Shown one piece after another: positions 54,936-64,000 of a stretch of DNA of 64,000 bases. Made by a program: the position numbers and the translations under genes. Position 1 is the stretch's first letter. Each line of letters starts with the position of its first letter. Source of the stretch: Hyalella azteca (taxonomy: Eukaryota; Arthropoda; Malacostraca; Amphipoda; Hyalellidae); NCBI RefSeq assembly GCF_000764305.2, contig NW_025939693.1, positions 434,001 through 498,000 on the forward strand. Direction: 5' to 3'. The notes beneath the pieces are model-generated. The model was not told the origin of the DNA, did no database searches, and saw only the letters and a program-made list of their open reading frames with translations.

Positions 54936-55439
54936 ATCAAATCATTCAATATACGAAGAACTTTCACAATGATCGTAATAGCCATGGCGAAAATGCTGAA
55001 AAGTCAATGACAATATTTTAAAGTGGAGCTCAGCTACTGGTTAACAATCCCTACGTCATAAGAAATATGCGTTTTTATACTTTTTATCTTCAGTCATAAT
55101 CGGCGAAGTGCGGCGAGTTAAAACTAACAGCGCGGCCAAAAATTGGCCCGCTACAGCACTACTCCCTCTCTCCCAAGACGCCACACTATTCTCCGACAGT
55201 CAGAGACGTCACAAAAATTGACAGCTGGTAAAAGATTAGGCAAGGCGATCAACACACTAGCACATAATGAACATTGCTAACTTGCATTCGAAATATACGA
55301 CAATTCTGTTAATACACAGTGATAAATTTCATTTGGTCTTAAACAATGGTTCAGTTTGTTCAGATGCAATCTAGTTACAATACATTGAAATACACCTTCG
55401 CACAGTTTGCCAATAAAATTTATAGCGGACACATTTCAT
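54936..55439. other. Intergenic, nothing recognised
   Basis: Moderate GC at 55080-55210, otherwise AT-rich. Confidence 0.4.
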
Positions 55440-55826
55440 TTAAAGTACAGTACAGACATTATTGTCATATTTATTGTGGAAAGAGCTTAAAAATTTATAA
55501 TGGAGCTGCCGACTCTTCCGGGCAGATTTTCCAGGATAATCCTGACGAAAGGTCTCTTCAAGACGTTTCGCGTATTCGTTCGGAGTTCTAAGCCTGCTTA
55601 TCTTCATAGCCTTGAATGGCGACAACTCGGAAAAACCGTTACTCCTTCTACGTCTCACACTTCTCCGGCTTTCCTCACCAACAGACCTGCATGAAAGGTT
55701 AGCGTCAGAGCTCAACTGGCTGCTCATCTCTCCGTACGTAAAATGAAGTGCTATTAAATGACAAATAACCAGCCTTAGCATCGATGGGAGAAAGAGGAGC
55801 GACTTCTTCACAGGGTTGGGTTTCAT
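55440..55826 (-). CDS. Unidentified 128-residue frame, possible secreted peptide precursor
   Basis: ATG 55826 has the favourable context CCAATGA. The N-terminus KPNPVKK is followed by LLFLPSMLRLVICHLIALHF, a plausible signal peptide, with TYG|E as a possible cleavage site. Then come an RRSVRRRRSNG stretch, a prohormone-convertase-type site, and QDYPGKSARKSRQ with an amidation-like GK. The 55490-55830 DNA is GC-richer than its flanks. A donor-like GTTG|GTGAGG also lies inside. I do not recognise the peptide, there is no paralogue here, and a mitochondrial presequence or chance frame remains possible. Confidence 0.3.
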   Translation of the reverse strand: MKPNPVKKSLLFLPSMLRLVICHLIALHFTYGEMSSQLSSDANLSCRSVGEESRRSVRRRRSNGFSELSPFKAMKISRLRTPNEYAKRLEETFRQDYPGKSARKSRQLHYKFLSSFHNKYDNNVCTVL

Positions 55827-57393
55827 TGGTCGCCTAGACGCCCTAGAGTACCACCGAGGCAGCTTCGTCCCTGGAAGTTAACTCTAGAATGGAAAACTCA
55901 CGGACTGGACCAATAGTTAGGGTTTACATACTAGTGTTCCGGCTCCAAGCCCAGCGGTAACCGCATGTGAAACATCCTCTTAATTTTAACAATTGCTATG
56001 AATATTTTATACATGTTGTTCTGGGCCATCAGACGAAAGTTTCAGAGCATTCGCATGAACAAGTGTTTCGTCGGAATTACTCTGGCACAACTACACGCCA
56101 TCATCATAATTCGCTTCGGCATTAGCGACATTCAGCAGTATTAACACTACAGTCTACATGACACAATTAGACGCAATGGACAAGCTGATTTAATATGGCC
56201 CTAAAAACTACAATCTTAACGGCATTTTCTATCCAGTTTGTGAATAGCGTTGTCCGCTGCTGGCACAGATGAGCAGGACGCGTTGCCGGAAGGGGGAAAG
56301 ATGACAAGGTTGGGGTTGTGGCATCTCTAGGAACGGCCACGCACTTAATTCTAGACAATACTTCCCTCACCAAACAGCGAACTATGACCTCCCACTAACT
56401 TTAAAAAAGAGAAAGCTTCAGTTTGCATCAATGGTACTATTAACTAAAACTCGCTGGGCAACAAACAAGTTAGAGAAGTTCATTCATCCATAATATGAAC
56501 GTCGCGACAGGCAAAGTCAACATACTGGCCTTCACAGCGCTTGATTTTTGAAACTGATTCAAACAATCGAAACCATTTCATGCTTGATAGAAACCCGTGT
56601 CTTTAAATTTCGAACAATTAATATCGCGTCGAGGCCGATGTCGTCAGAGTTTATCAGTTTCCTGGCGAAAGGAGCAACGAAGCGCAAGCACTCGAGCAGA
56701 AGCTATTTGGACAGACAATAGCGTTGACGGTTGAGGACCGCTAGCGAGCAAACACGAGCATTTAAACGAGAGAAATCTCCAGCAGAAGTTATGGTCTTAC
56801 ACGCAGCGATGTATCATGAATCCTATACTCGGTGAAGAGAATTCTACGGTGAACATGGCTTGTTCTTGTATATGACAACTCTTTTTATGCAATCAAAGCT
56901 ACAGCAGTAAATACGCCAGAAAGGTCGAAAACTAAATGTTTAAATAGTATATTAAATCCCACATCCGTGCTTAGCCATTCGTCAATAACGGCTATACGGT
57001 GACACTGTACGCGCAAATAAAGATCTGCTGTTACATTTAAGATTTTGGTGTAATTTATGATCTAAAACTACATTTCGCAGCTGAGAAAGGAAATTCTTGT
57101 ATCATCAGCATGCAGTTGTCATCTTCCAGCCATAGCATGTCAGACTAATATTTAGACGATTGTAGAATTTAGATGAGAGTTATCAGCTGTGCTGATAATC
57201 GTGCATCAGCTGGCCCGAATGAGGGCAGATGAGCGATAATCAGAGGCGGCGATTAATCGTGGCCTGGGACTGCTACGTCCGAAACAAATACCAAGGGTAC
57301 CAAGCGTTAAAAAAAGAGAGCTGCAGAGAAAAATTCACATTCACCGCGCAGTCACAAACGCGCGCACGGAGGCAACTCAGTAAACACGTGTTG
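55827..57393. other. Intergenic, nothing recognised
   Basis: Mixed composition with CpG-containing patches (56620-56770). No motif-bearing frame. Confidence 0.35.
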
Positions 57394-57553
57394 ATTAGAG
57401 GCGAGAGGGTCTTCATTACACATAAATGGTATAATCATACTAATTGTTCTCTAAATTAGAGGCGGGAGGGTCTTCATTACTCATAAATGGAATAATTATA
57501 TCAATTGTTCTCTAAATTAGAGGCGGGAGGGTCTTCATTACTCATAAATGGTA

Positions 57554-57841
57554 CAGGGTGCGGCGCGGGAACTTACTTATTTGAATTGCGCGCCACGTGG
57601 CGGCCATTAGTCCTAGGAAGGTGGCGCCATGCGCAATATGGATTCCGATCTCGTCTGACAAAATGTATTGAACAGCATGGAGGTCACCTACAAGATGTAA
57701 TATTCAAGAATTAAACTTGTAAGTAAACCCAACGAAACTTTAAATGTAGCTTTTTGTAAAAAATAAAGAATTAAAACGCTATCTTTAATACTTTTTACTT
57801 TGTGATTTTTTTAAAAGAGTAAGTTCCCACGCCGCACCCTG
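57554..57841 (+). mobile_element. 288-bp internally deleted mariner-type element
   Basis: Ends CAGGGTGCGGCGCGGGAACT and, inverted, CAGGGTGCGGCGTGGGAACT differ by one base and are flanked by TA (57552-57553 and 57842-57843). The inside retains the 3' end of a transposase frame. Loss of the rest leaves a MITE-like element mobilisable only in trans. Confidence 0.93.
57620..57714 (+). pseudogene. Mariner-type transposase C-terminus remnant
   Basis: Open frame ending at TAA 57712-57714 contains RSRLTKCIEQHGGHLQDVIF, like the R...C....GGH.E.. ending of transposases in this superfamily. The DDE/D core is absent. Confidence 0.75.
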
Positions 57842-57868
57842 TATAATCACACCAGTTCTGTAAATTAA

Positions 57869-60800
57869 ACTCTTTGAATTAAATTCATATCATTTTTTCG
57901 TCAGTCAGCTCCCTTGAAGTATGTACATATTATGCTATTCTCAGTAGAAAATTGCCAAAAGTTGCTTGCTATCAATCATCAGCTAAATCGAATGAACTAT
58001 TCAAGAGTATTTCGTACATCCTCTGGGAATGAAAAGGACTCTCATCTTCTCACTTAATAAAAATCACACGCCACGCAGCACCAACAGGTAAATGGAATAA
58101 GAAGACGAGATTATTCTCCAAGGTTCAAATTTTCCTCAACGGAAGCGCCCGCCCCCAATGAACGTACCTCCTTGCATTTCAAGAACAAACTTCCACTCGA
58201 AATATCCCTTGAGCACCACAATCCTGACATATCCTCAGGGCGGGAAATTTTTCGACCGAATTGGGGGAAATTGCAAGCTGTTTTTTGCCGCTAGCAAGAT
58301 GTTTTTGCCTTTATTTCCAGCAATTGAATTTGACTGACGATTGAATTTATTGAGCAGGAGTGAGTGTTGAGGCGCAACGTGATTGCTATAAGAGGCTGCG
58401 GCGTCACCTCCAGAAATCGTCGAGACTCTCTCACTAAAATAAGTTAACATTTTACTGATGGATGTCCCCCGACAACCACTTCCCTAACCGGAAATGAAAT
58501 CAAGGCTGAAAAATCTTGAGCGCAAGACGCTCGTGAATTAATATAATACCTCAAGTCAAAAATAATTACTTACCTAGAAAATTCGAATTTTCAGGCGGAA
58601 CATACGAATTTCGATCTTTTTTAACCTCAATTACTTACAAAAGGCGACAAAAAGTGTAGATTTAACATATGGCATGGGTTTTTTTCTGTTCTTCGCGGAT
58701 TCGCGATTGAAATAAATCTATCTTTAACAAATTTTATAACCATTATCCCAAGCTTCATCGCGAAACCAGCATGGTAATTTTGTGCAAACCAGGCATGATT
58801 TCTTACACGAGCATTTGCTTCAGTTGAACCCGGATGAAATGAAAAATGCCTTATGTTGAAAAATAGTGTCCAGGTTTCAAGTATCACAACTAAACCTAAG
58901 TAAGTTATTTGGGTCGCCTTGTTGAGTAGTTTTTATCCATCGAGAACAAGTCACATTTTTTCTCCTTCTATTTTTCAGATATAACTTCCGACAGTGCACA
59001 TAATTACAGAAACGCCTATACGACTCAAGTCGATTTCGTATTATACCAAATAAAAATCACAAAACTATGAGCCTACACAGCTGGCACAACCTGCTCACCG
59101 TCCAGAAGTTTAGGTGAGGCATGACCACATTGCATGCCTCGATAATTACATACTGAACTTTCACCACATTTTTAGCTCGAATAGAGAATAAAATACAAGA
59201 GGCATCAGAATCAACGCGGCTTATAAGCAAAGCCATGTGGCAGGCAAACACTGGCTCGTTTGTATTATTTGTGACAACCGACGGCTGTAATAGCAGGATG
59301 AATGTTATTAGCAACAAAGGCGGGAAATTTGAAGTAATAGATTAACCATATCATATCAAATTATAAAATATGGGAAAAACGTATTCACCGACGTGCTAAC
59401 TAAAATGCCAATGAATGCGCAAACTTCTCTCCACAACCCCATATTGCTATGCCCTAGCTGATGCATTTTTAAATTCGAGAATATACCGTAATTTTTAAAT
59501 GATTTTAGAAGTTAACGAAAGTTTGGTATAAATGTTCTCGAATGATTTTCGTAAAATTAGGATTCGATGATAATATTTTCTTTTAATATACCTACTAAAA
59601 CACGTTAAAATTGTTACTGAATATATCGAACGAAATTTTCACAACGTAACAACTTGCCATTTTATGTAACAGCTCGCAAGACAATTCCGAAGTAAATTGT
59701 TAAAAGCATATGAAAAACGTATTAAATTTCCTGAGATATCTATGAATATAATTTTATGAAGGACTAATGTTCAATTACATTTATCAAGCCCTTATTATAA
59801 ACAATCGGTCATTGACAACAGAAACAAAACTACGAGTATTGAGGTCACTAGCTGAGGACGCCGTCTCTTAGAAATACGAGTAAATCCGGTTGAGACCGAA
59901 GTTCACGATTGCTCTAACATATTTGGACTCTTGGGACTCAGATTTCAAAACCTTAAAATTTGGTTTTGAAATCCTTTCGAGGCAGACTTAACTTGAAGGT
60001 AAAATTGGCTGACAGAGAGCGACAATCTGCCGTGTCGGTGAGTAGACTGTTTCCCCTCCAAAAACTATGCCCTAGCCAGCGAACATCGCCCAAAAGAGTG
60101 ATCGACCAAACGCTGCACCCGCAGTGTGCGACTAAACGTTACAATCTAACTAAACTACAAGAGTCAGGATTATTTCTTTGTATTGTCCAACAAACATAGC
60201 AGGATTTATAGTGGATCTGCCATTTGGGTGAAACAATACGAAAATATTCTATAACTATTATTTCGCGATCAATACGTGGCCTTACAGAATATTATAATCA
60301 TGCAAGGAATATTATAATCATATAATTACAGAATACTATAATCATTATTCATTCCAGATAAACGAATAACATTCTTGAACAATGACTGGTAACATCATTC
60401 AATTTAATACAAGTTTACAAGGTTCATGAACTTTTTTTCAAGTTTTATGATCGGGGCAATAAGAGAAGTGATTAAATATGCATGAAAAATGCAAATTCAA
60501 GAGCGAAAATTTCGTAACTTATACTTTCAAACGTGAAGAAGATAGCCAGGACGAACCCTCCTACCCCCCGCAATAGCCCCCCCCCCTCGCAATAGGCCCC
60601 CCTCACTCCGGAGGGAAGATGGATCGTTACGAATTTTCGGCTAAAAACTCGTCCATGGCGTCCAGAATGGAGGCCTCGCGTGGCTTTTTCTAGAGAGGAA
60701 CTTGGCCAAGATACTCCTGAGGGCTTTTATGAAAGACGTCCTTCCAGTGAGAGCATCTCAGCATAAATGCTGTACAAGAATATCACAATATAAATATTGA

Positions 60801-61559
60801 AGCGAAAAATCCCTGGAGTTTAAACCATGAACTTTGAAGCCATGAAGTTGAAACCAAAAAGACATGTTGCTGAAAGCATAGATATAATAACAGCGATTTG
60901 GCAACAAGATCATTGCTATTTGCTAGTACCATAAATATATATAAATATAACAGGTATCATTTCAAACGTTTGATAAAATTCAATTTCAATGATTTATTAC
61001 ATACAAAATATTTACATTCATTTTAAGTTCAACAAGTATTCTAATCATGAATACAATACAATAATTGATTCAAAAATCTTTCAAGTAACCATTTTTCGGT
61101 AAGGTTACATCAACAGACGTCATTGAGATTCGTATCTGAAGCCTGGTAACAAGAGTTACCAATGAGTTATTAATTTCGGTAGATGTCTCTCCAAAATATA
61201 GGTAGAGGTTTGCTGAGTGAGACGGAACGTATAACGAATTCTTGGCTTGATGGCCAAAAGAAATTTGAAAAATGACTACAAAAACTCAATGTCATTGATT
61301 AGAAAATGTCCAGTAGCCTGAAGAAATGCCCGGGCTGCACCAATAAGCACTAACTACACTAGCCAATACCGTATCTTGTTTCGGATTGTCAACACAATTT
61401 TAATCTTGATGACACGTGGTTGCCTCAGAAAACTAAATGCAAGAGTTATAGGTGAAGTAAATATTAAAAGCTAAATCCGTGCGCACTGCTAGCCTAGATT
61501 TTGCTGTGGTACTAAAATAGAGGATCGCGTGCCTTGGAGCTTGCCAGTGCCAAACTTAC
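57869..61559. other. Intergenic, no gene recognised
   Basis: AT-rich overall. Contains three loose copies of ACAGAATATTATAATCAT near 60284-60350 and a C-rich tract at 60556-60602. Frames of 71-86 codons on the minus strand (58235-58450, 58627-58887, 59057-59317) have no motif. This may be intron 1 of the candidate gene starting at 61634. Confidence 0.35.
60556..60602. other. C-rich tract, potential i-motif / G-quadruplex
   Basis: Runs of C3, C6 (60564-60569), C10 (60577-60586) and C6 (60597-60602) are separated by GCAATAG and TCGCAATAGG linkers. Two linkers share GCAATAG, so it is also a short imperfect repeat of CCCCCCGCAATAG type. The minus strand is the G-rich one. Confidence 0.7.
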
Positions 61560-61634
61560 CACAATCAGACACGCTATCCGAGATCTTCTAATGTTCGCAC
61601 GCACGCCTGCCGAGTCGCCTGCGTCCTGCTGCAT
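61560..61634 (-). CDS. Candidate first coding exon of 25 codons, unidentified
   Basis: Minus-strand ATG 61634 with an in-frame TGA five codons upstream opens 25 codons (MQQDAGDSAGVRANIRRSRI then ACLIV). It ends in frame at a consensus donor, ATTGTG|GTAAGT (61559 downward). It lies inside a CpG-rich island, as first exons often do. The peptide is too short to identify and no second exon is recognised. Confidence 0.35.
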
Positions 61635-61740
61635 CGCTTGCTGACGTCAGCTTCACTTGTCGTCTACCGCGCCGCCTGCTGTCGGTCGCGTCGTCAAAGA
61701 TCCTGCAGCTACGGACGCTGGGCCAACAAATCCTAGAACT
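61635..61740 (-). promoter_or_regulatory. CpG-rich island with a perfect CRE
   Basis: The cAMP-response element palindrome TGACGTCA lies at 61642-61649, within GCTGACGTCAGC. The surrounding DNA (CTACCGCGCCGCCTGC, GGTCGCGTCGTC) is GC/CpG-rich against an AT-rich background. A promoter/5' UTR role for the downstream minus-strand exon is inferred from position. Confidence 0.4.
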
Positions 61741-62363
61741 TGCAGCGACCTTTAAGAAGGACATTCCTGCTTATTTTTTACTGAATTAGTTATTGTTGCA
61801 TTCCTGGTCGTCTATGAGACAAGGGCAATAATATCACGGCTGTTATGCTAGCAATTTCAGGGTTTGATGAGAAATGGAAAATGTTCAATATCCATGATAT
61901 TGAATGCATTTAAATTTGATGCAAGCGATAACAGAAAAAAATATTTTCCGAAGATCTGTGCGTGTATTCGTGAATATATAATATTTTCAGAAAAGATCTG
62001 TCGCTGGCTATTTTAATGGAGCTGTTATTGGTGAAGAACTGACTTGACAGTGAACTCTTACATAAGGCTAATTTACACTATAGCCATTAGAAGTAGTGGT
62101 TTAAATGAAATACTTTCCAAAATTCTTGACTCCTGCCGACTGGACAAAACATTATAAAAAAGTATCGAACACAGTATTTAAGTAGAAATAATAAACAAAA
62201 AACAAGAAGAAGAGATTGACTTGAGAAAAGACATGTCGCAAGCCAAGAATCAAGTTAGGATTTGCTTGTCTCTATGATATCTATGTATCTATACATGATA
62301 TCAATACAAATGTAAATGCAACAAATATCAATAACATGTTTCAAAACCCGACCACTTTTTACA
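61741..62363. other. Intergenic, nothing recognised
   Basis: AT-rich, without motif-bearing frames. Confidence 0.4.
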
Positions 62364-62502
62364 ACACTTCTCCTTAACTTCACTTTTTGTTTGTTTGTCT
62401 GTCTGCTACAAATCTTATAATCGATATTTGACACACTTCTACCTGTCTAATCGATCTGAAATTTTGCACACTTGCGTAAATTAGGAGACAATGCACGAAT
62501 CA
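62364..62502 (+). repeat. Dispersed repeat family Y, copy 2
   Basis: ACACTTCTCCTTAACTTCAC, GTTTGTTTGTCTGTCTG, TACAAATCTTATAATCGA, CTGAAATTTTGCACACTTGC and GACAATGCACGAATCAA occur in the same order as at 47101-47248. The same orientation and similar length suggest one element family. Confidence 0.88.
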
Positions 62503-64000
62503 AGTGGTAGAACAAATGATTTTTAAAAAATTTGAACAAATTTTTAGATTTTAGAAATAAAATTTAAAAATTACTTATTTTCATTTATGGTAATAAAATT
62601 AGGAAATCAATGTACATGTGTAACATCGGAGACACTGGATTCTTTAGTGGAAGTGTAGTCTTTAAAAAATAATTTTAAACGCATATTATTTACGATGAGA
62701 ATTGTGTGTTGTCTGAACCCATAAATGCAGAGCAAGCTGTCACAATCTCTATTGCTGCGACAATGAATGAAGCGAACAATGAATACGCAAGCTTGTCAAC
62801 ACGGAGTCAATACAGCGTCACACACAATGCTGCGTTATGCTCCCTGTATTTGATGAGTTCTCATATGTTGTTTACATTGTTGCTTCGAATATCTGCGGGA
62901 AATTGAGGTTGATGTTTAGGTCTGTATTTTGCAGACTCAACATTTTATCTGTTTAAAATTCAATAATGTTCCAAATTCAATTTAATTAATGAATTAAATT
63001 TGGATCAAAAATTAAATTTTCTGATGCAATATAATTACAAAATTCAAAATTCAATTAGCACAAAAAATACTTCACGGCTTCTTGATTTGAAATTAAAAGA
63101 AATCTTATTTGAGAATTGTCAAACAAGCAGAAAATTACTACCTGTGAAATAATTGGCTGCAATATTTCAATTTAATTGCATATAAGAAACGGCATTCTAA
63201 CGCGACGTTCTATAGCAAGGAAATCTCAACTAATTAATTTGTACTATTTGAAATTTACCTCGGACGTCACTTAATTAGTTAGGCAAAACAAATTAGAATT
63301 TTAAAACCTCTATTCTTCATTCTATAAGGTAAATTGCTCATTATAGTTTAATCAAAAAATAAAAATTATAATGTTTTCACCAATAATACAAATTCTAATT
63401 TGCTGTCATCAGAAGCTGAGAGCACAACAAAGGCAAGCAGAGACAGCTTGACTGCGGCCAACATTTGTTCAGTAATTGTACGTCAATAGCGACCAGACGC
63501 TACTGCAGCCTGCGATAAGGCAAGCGTGTCCTGCGATGTGGCGAGCCCTCGACGCTCTCACATTGCCAGCACATCAACGCGGTCTTGTCATATGAACTGA
63601 GAGATACACTTTCTGTATCGCCGGGAGAAGGTGATTGTTGCAATTAATCATATGAAATACACTCAATAATATAAAAATAATATATTAATAATCCTATTGG
63701 ACACACTCGATTATAGAATAATGATATTATTATTAAAATCCTATGTCTAATAATACAATAATAATCATATGGTTTATATGCCTTGGGAAACAAACAAAGA
63801 TACACTTTCTGTTACAATTAATCCTTTAGGAGGTCAGGGCTGAAAACAACTTTTAAAATTTTCAAGTAGTAAAAACACACCCGAGTTCTGAATGCCGCAT
63901 AAAAAGCTCGAATGCAACGATCCTGCAAAGTTATGCCTGAAAAATTAATGACAGTCGAGACGGTTTTTAAAAGATGGTACAGGTAGAAGTTGTACAATGA
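62503..64000. other. AT-rich end of window, nothing recognised
   Basis: Very AT-rich (ATTCAAAATTCAATT-type words at 62950-63060 and TAATAAT-rich at 63650-63770), with a GC-moderate patch at 63410-63600. No gene, transposon end or RNA supported. Confidence 0.4.

Larger units (their letters stand above)
57394..57868. repeat. 61-bp tandem repeat, 3 copies, third split by a MITE
   Basis: ATTAGAGGCG(A/G)GAGGGTCTT starts at 57394, 57455 and 57516, 61 bases apart. The third copy is interrupted after CATAAATGGTA at 57553 and resumes with TAATCACACCAGTTCTGTAA at 57844. Copy 1 shows the unbroken form CATAAATGGTATAATCATAC. Confidence 0.93.

Overview
This is eukaryotic, intron-bearing, AT-rich nuclear DNA of an animal, most likely an arthropod. 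My best guess is a crustacean with a large repeat-rich genome; the species cannot be proved from the sequence. Supporting signs are relics of Tc1/mariner transposons, a CR1/jockey-type LINE and a Penelope-like element with a GIY-YIG domain, isolated exons ending in GTAAG-type splice donors, and no operons, ribosome-binding sites or dense coding. Nearly all long open frames are stop-free readings of tandem repeats and not genes.

Layout. 0-13 kb is minisatellite country: arrays with units of 54, 36, 17, 17, 19, 55, 30, 17 and 19 bp, with AT-rich filler between them. At 13.8-14.5 kb lies a 673-bp foldback built from two mirror-image 3' ends of a Tc1 transposon. At 16.1-16.9 kb a LINE endonuclease fragment runs straight into a composite 32-bp/19-bp minisatellite, whose twin sits at 27.3 kb. 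A 212-bp MITE is at 21.4 kb. Arrays resume at 24.2 kb and at 28.5-32.0 kb. Three copies of one dispersed repeat lie at 32.9, 37.1 and 51.9 kb. The only convincing host gene piece is a minus-strand first coding exon at 39.17-37.97 kb for a Ser/Arg-rich disordered protein. Two weaker minus-strand first-exon candidates start in CpG-rich islands at 43.3 and 61.6 kb. Further arrays lie at 41.2, 43.5, 47.3, 49.0 and 50.5 kb. A Penelope-like C-terminus (52.8 kb), a CR1-type LINE 3' end (54.3-54.9 kb) and a mariner MITE inside a 61-bp tandem repeat (57.4-57.9 kb) follow. The last 6 kb are mostly featureless.

Two places carry Nextera mate-pair junction adapter (2258-2295 and 31777-31814), each beside an N. 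In both, the sequence on one side of the adapter is a copy of DNA about 2.9-3.0 kb away, as expected if mate-pair reads were used to fill gaps. These are assembly errors, and the apparent repeat at 2135-2257 is part of one.

By hand count about two dozen tandem arrays occupy roughly 7 kb, about a tenth of the window. I found no CRISPR, rRNA, tRNA or bacterial-type system and no convincing new multi-gene system. The more interesting items are structural: the foldback transposon, the self-dated MITE insertion, the twin composite minisatellites, the higher-order repeat arrays and the unidentified exons.
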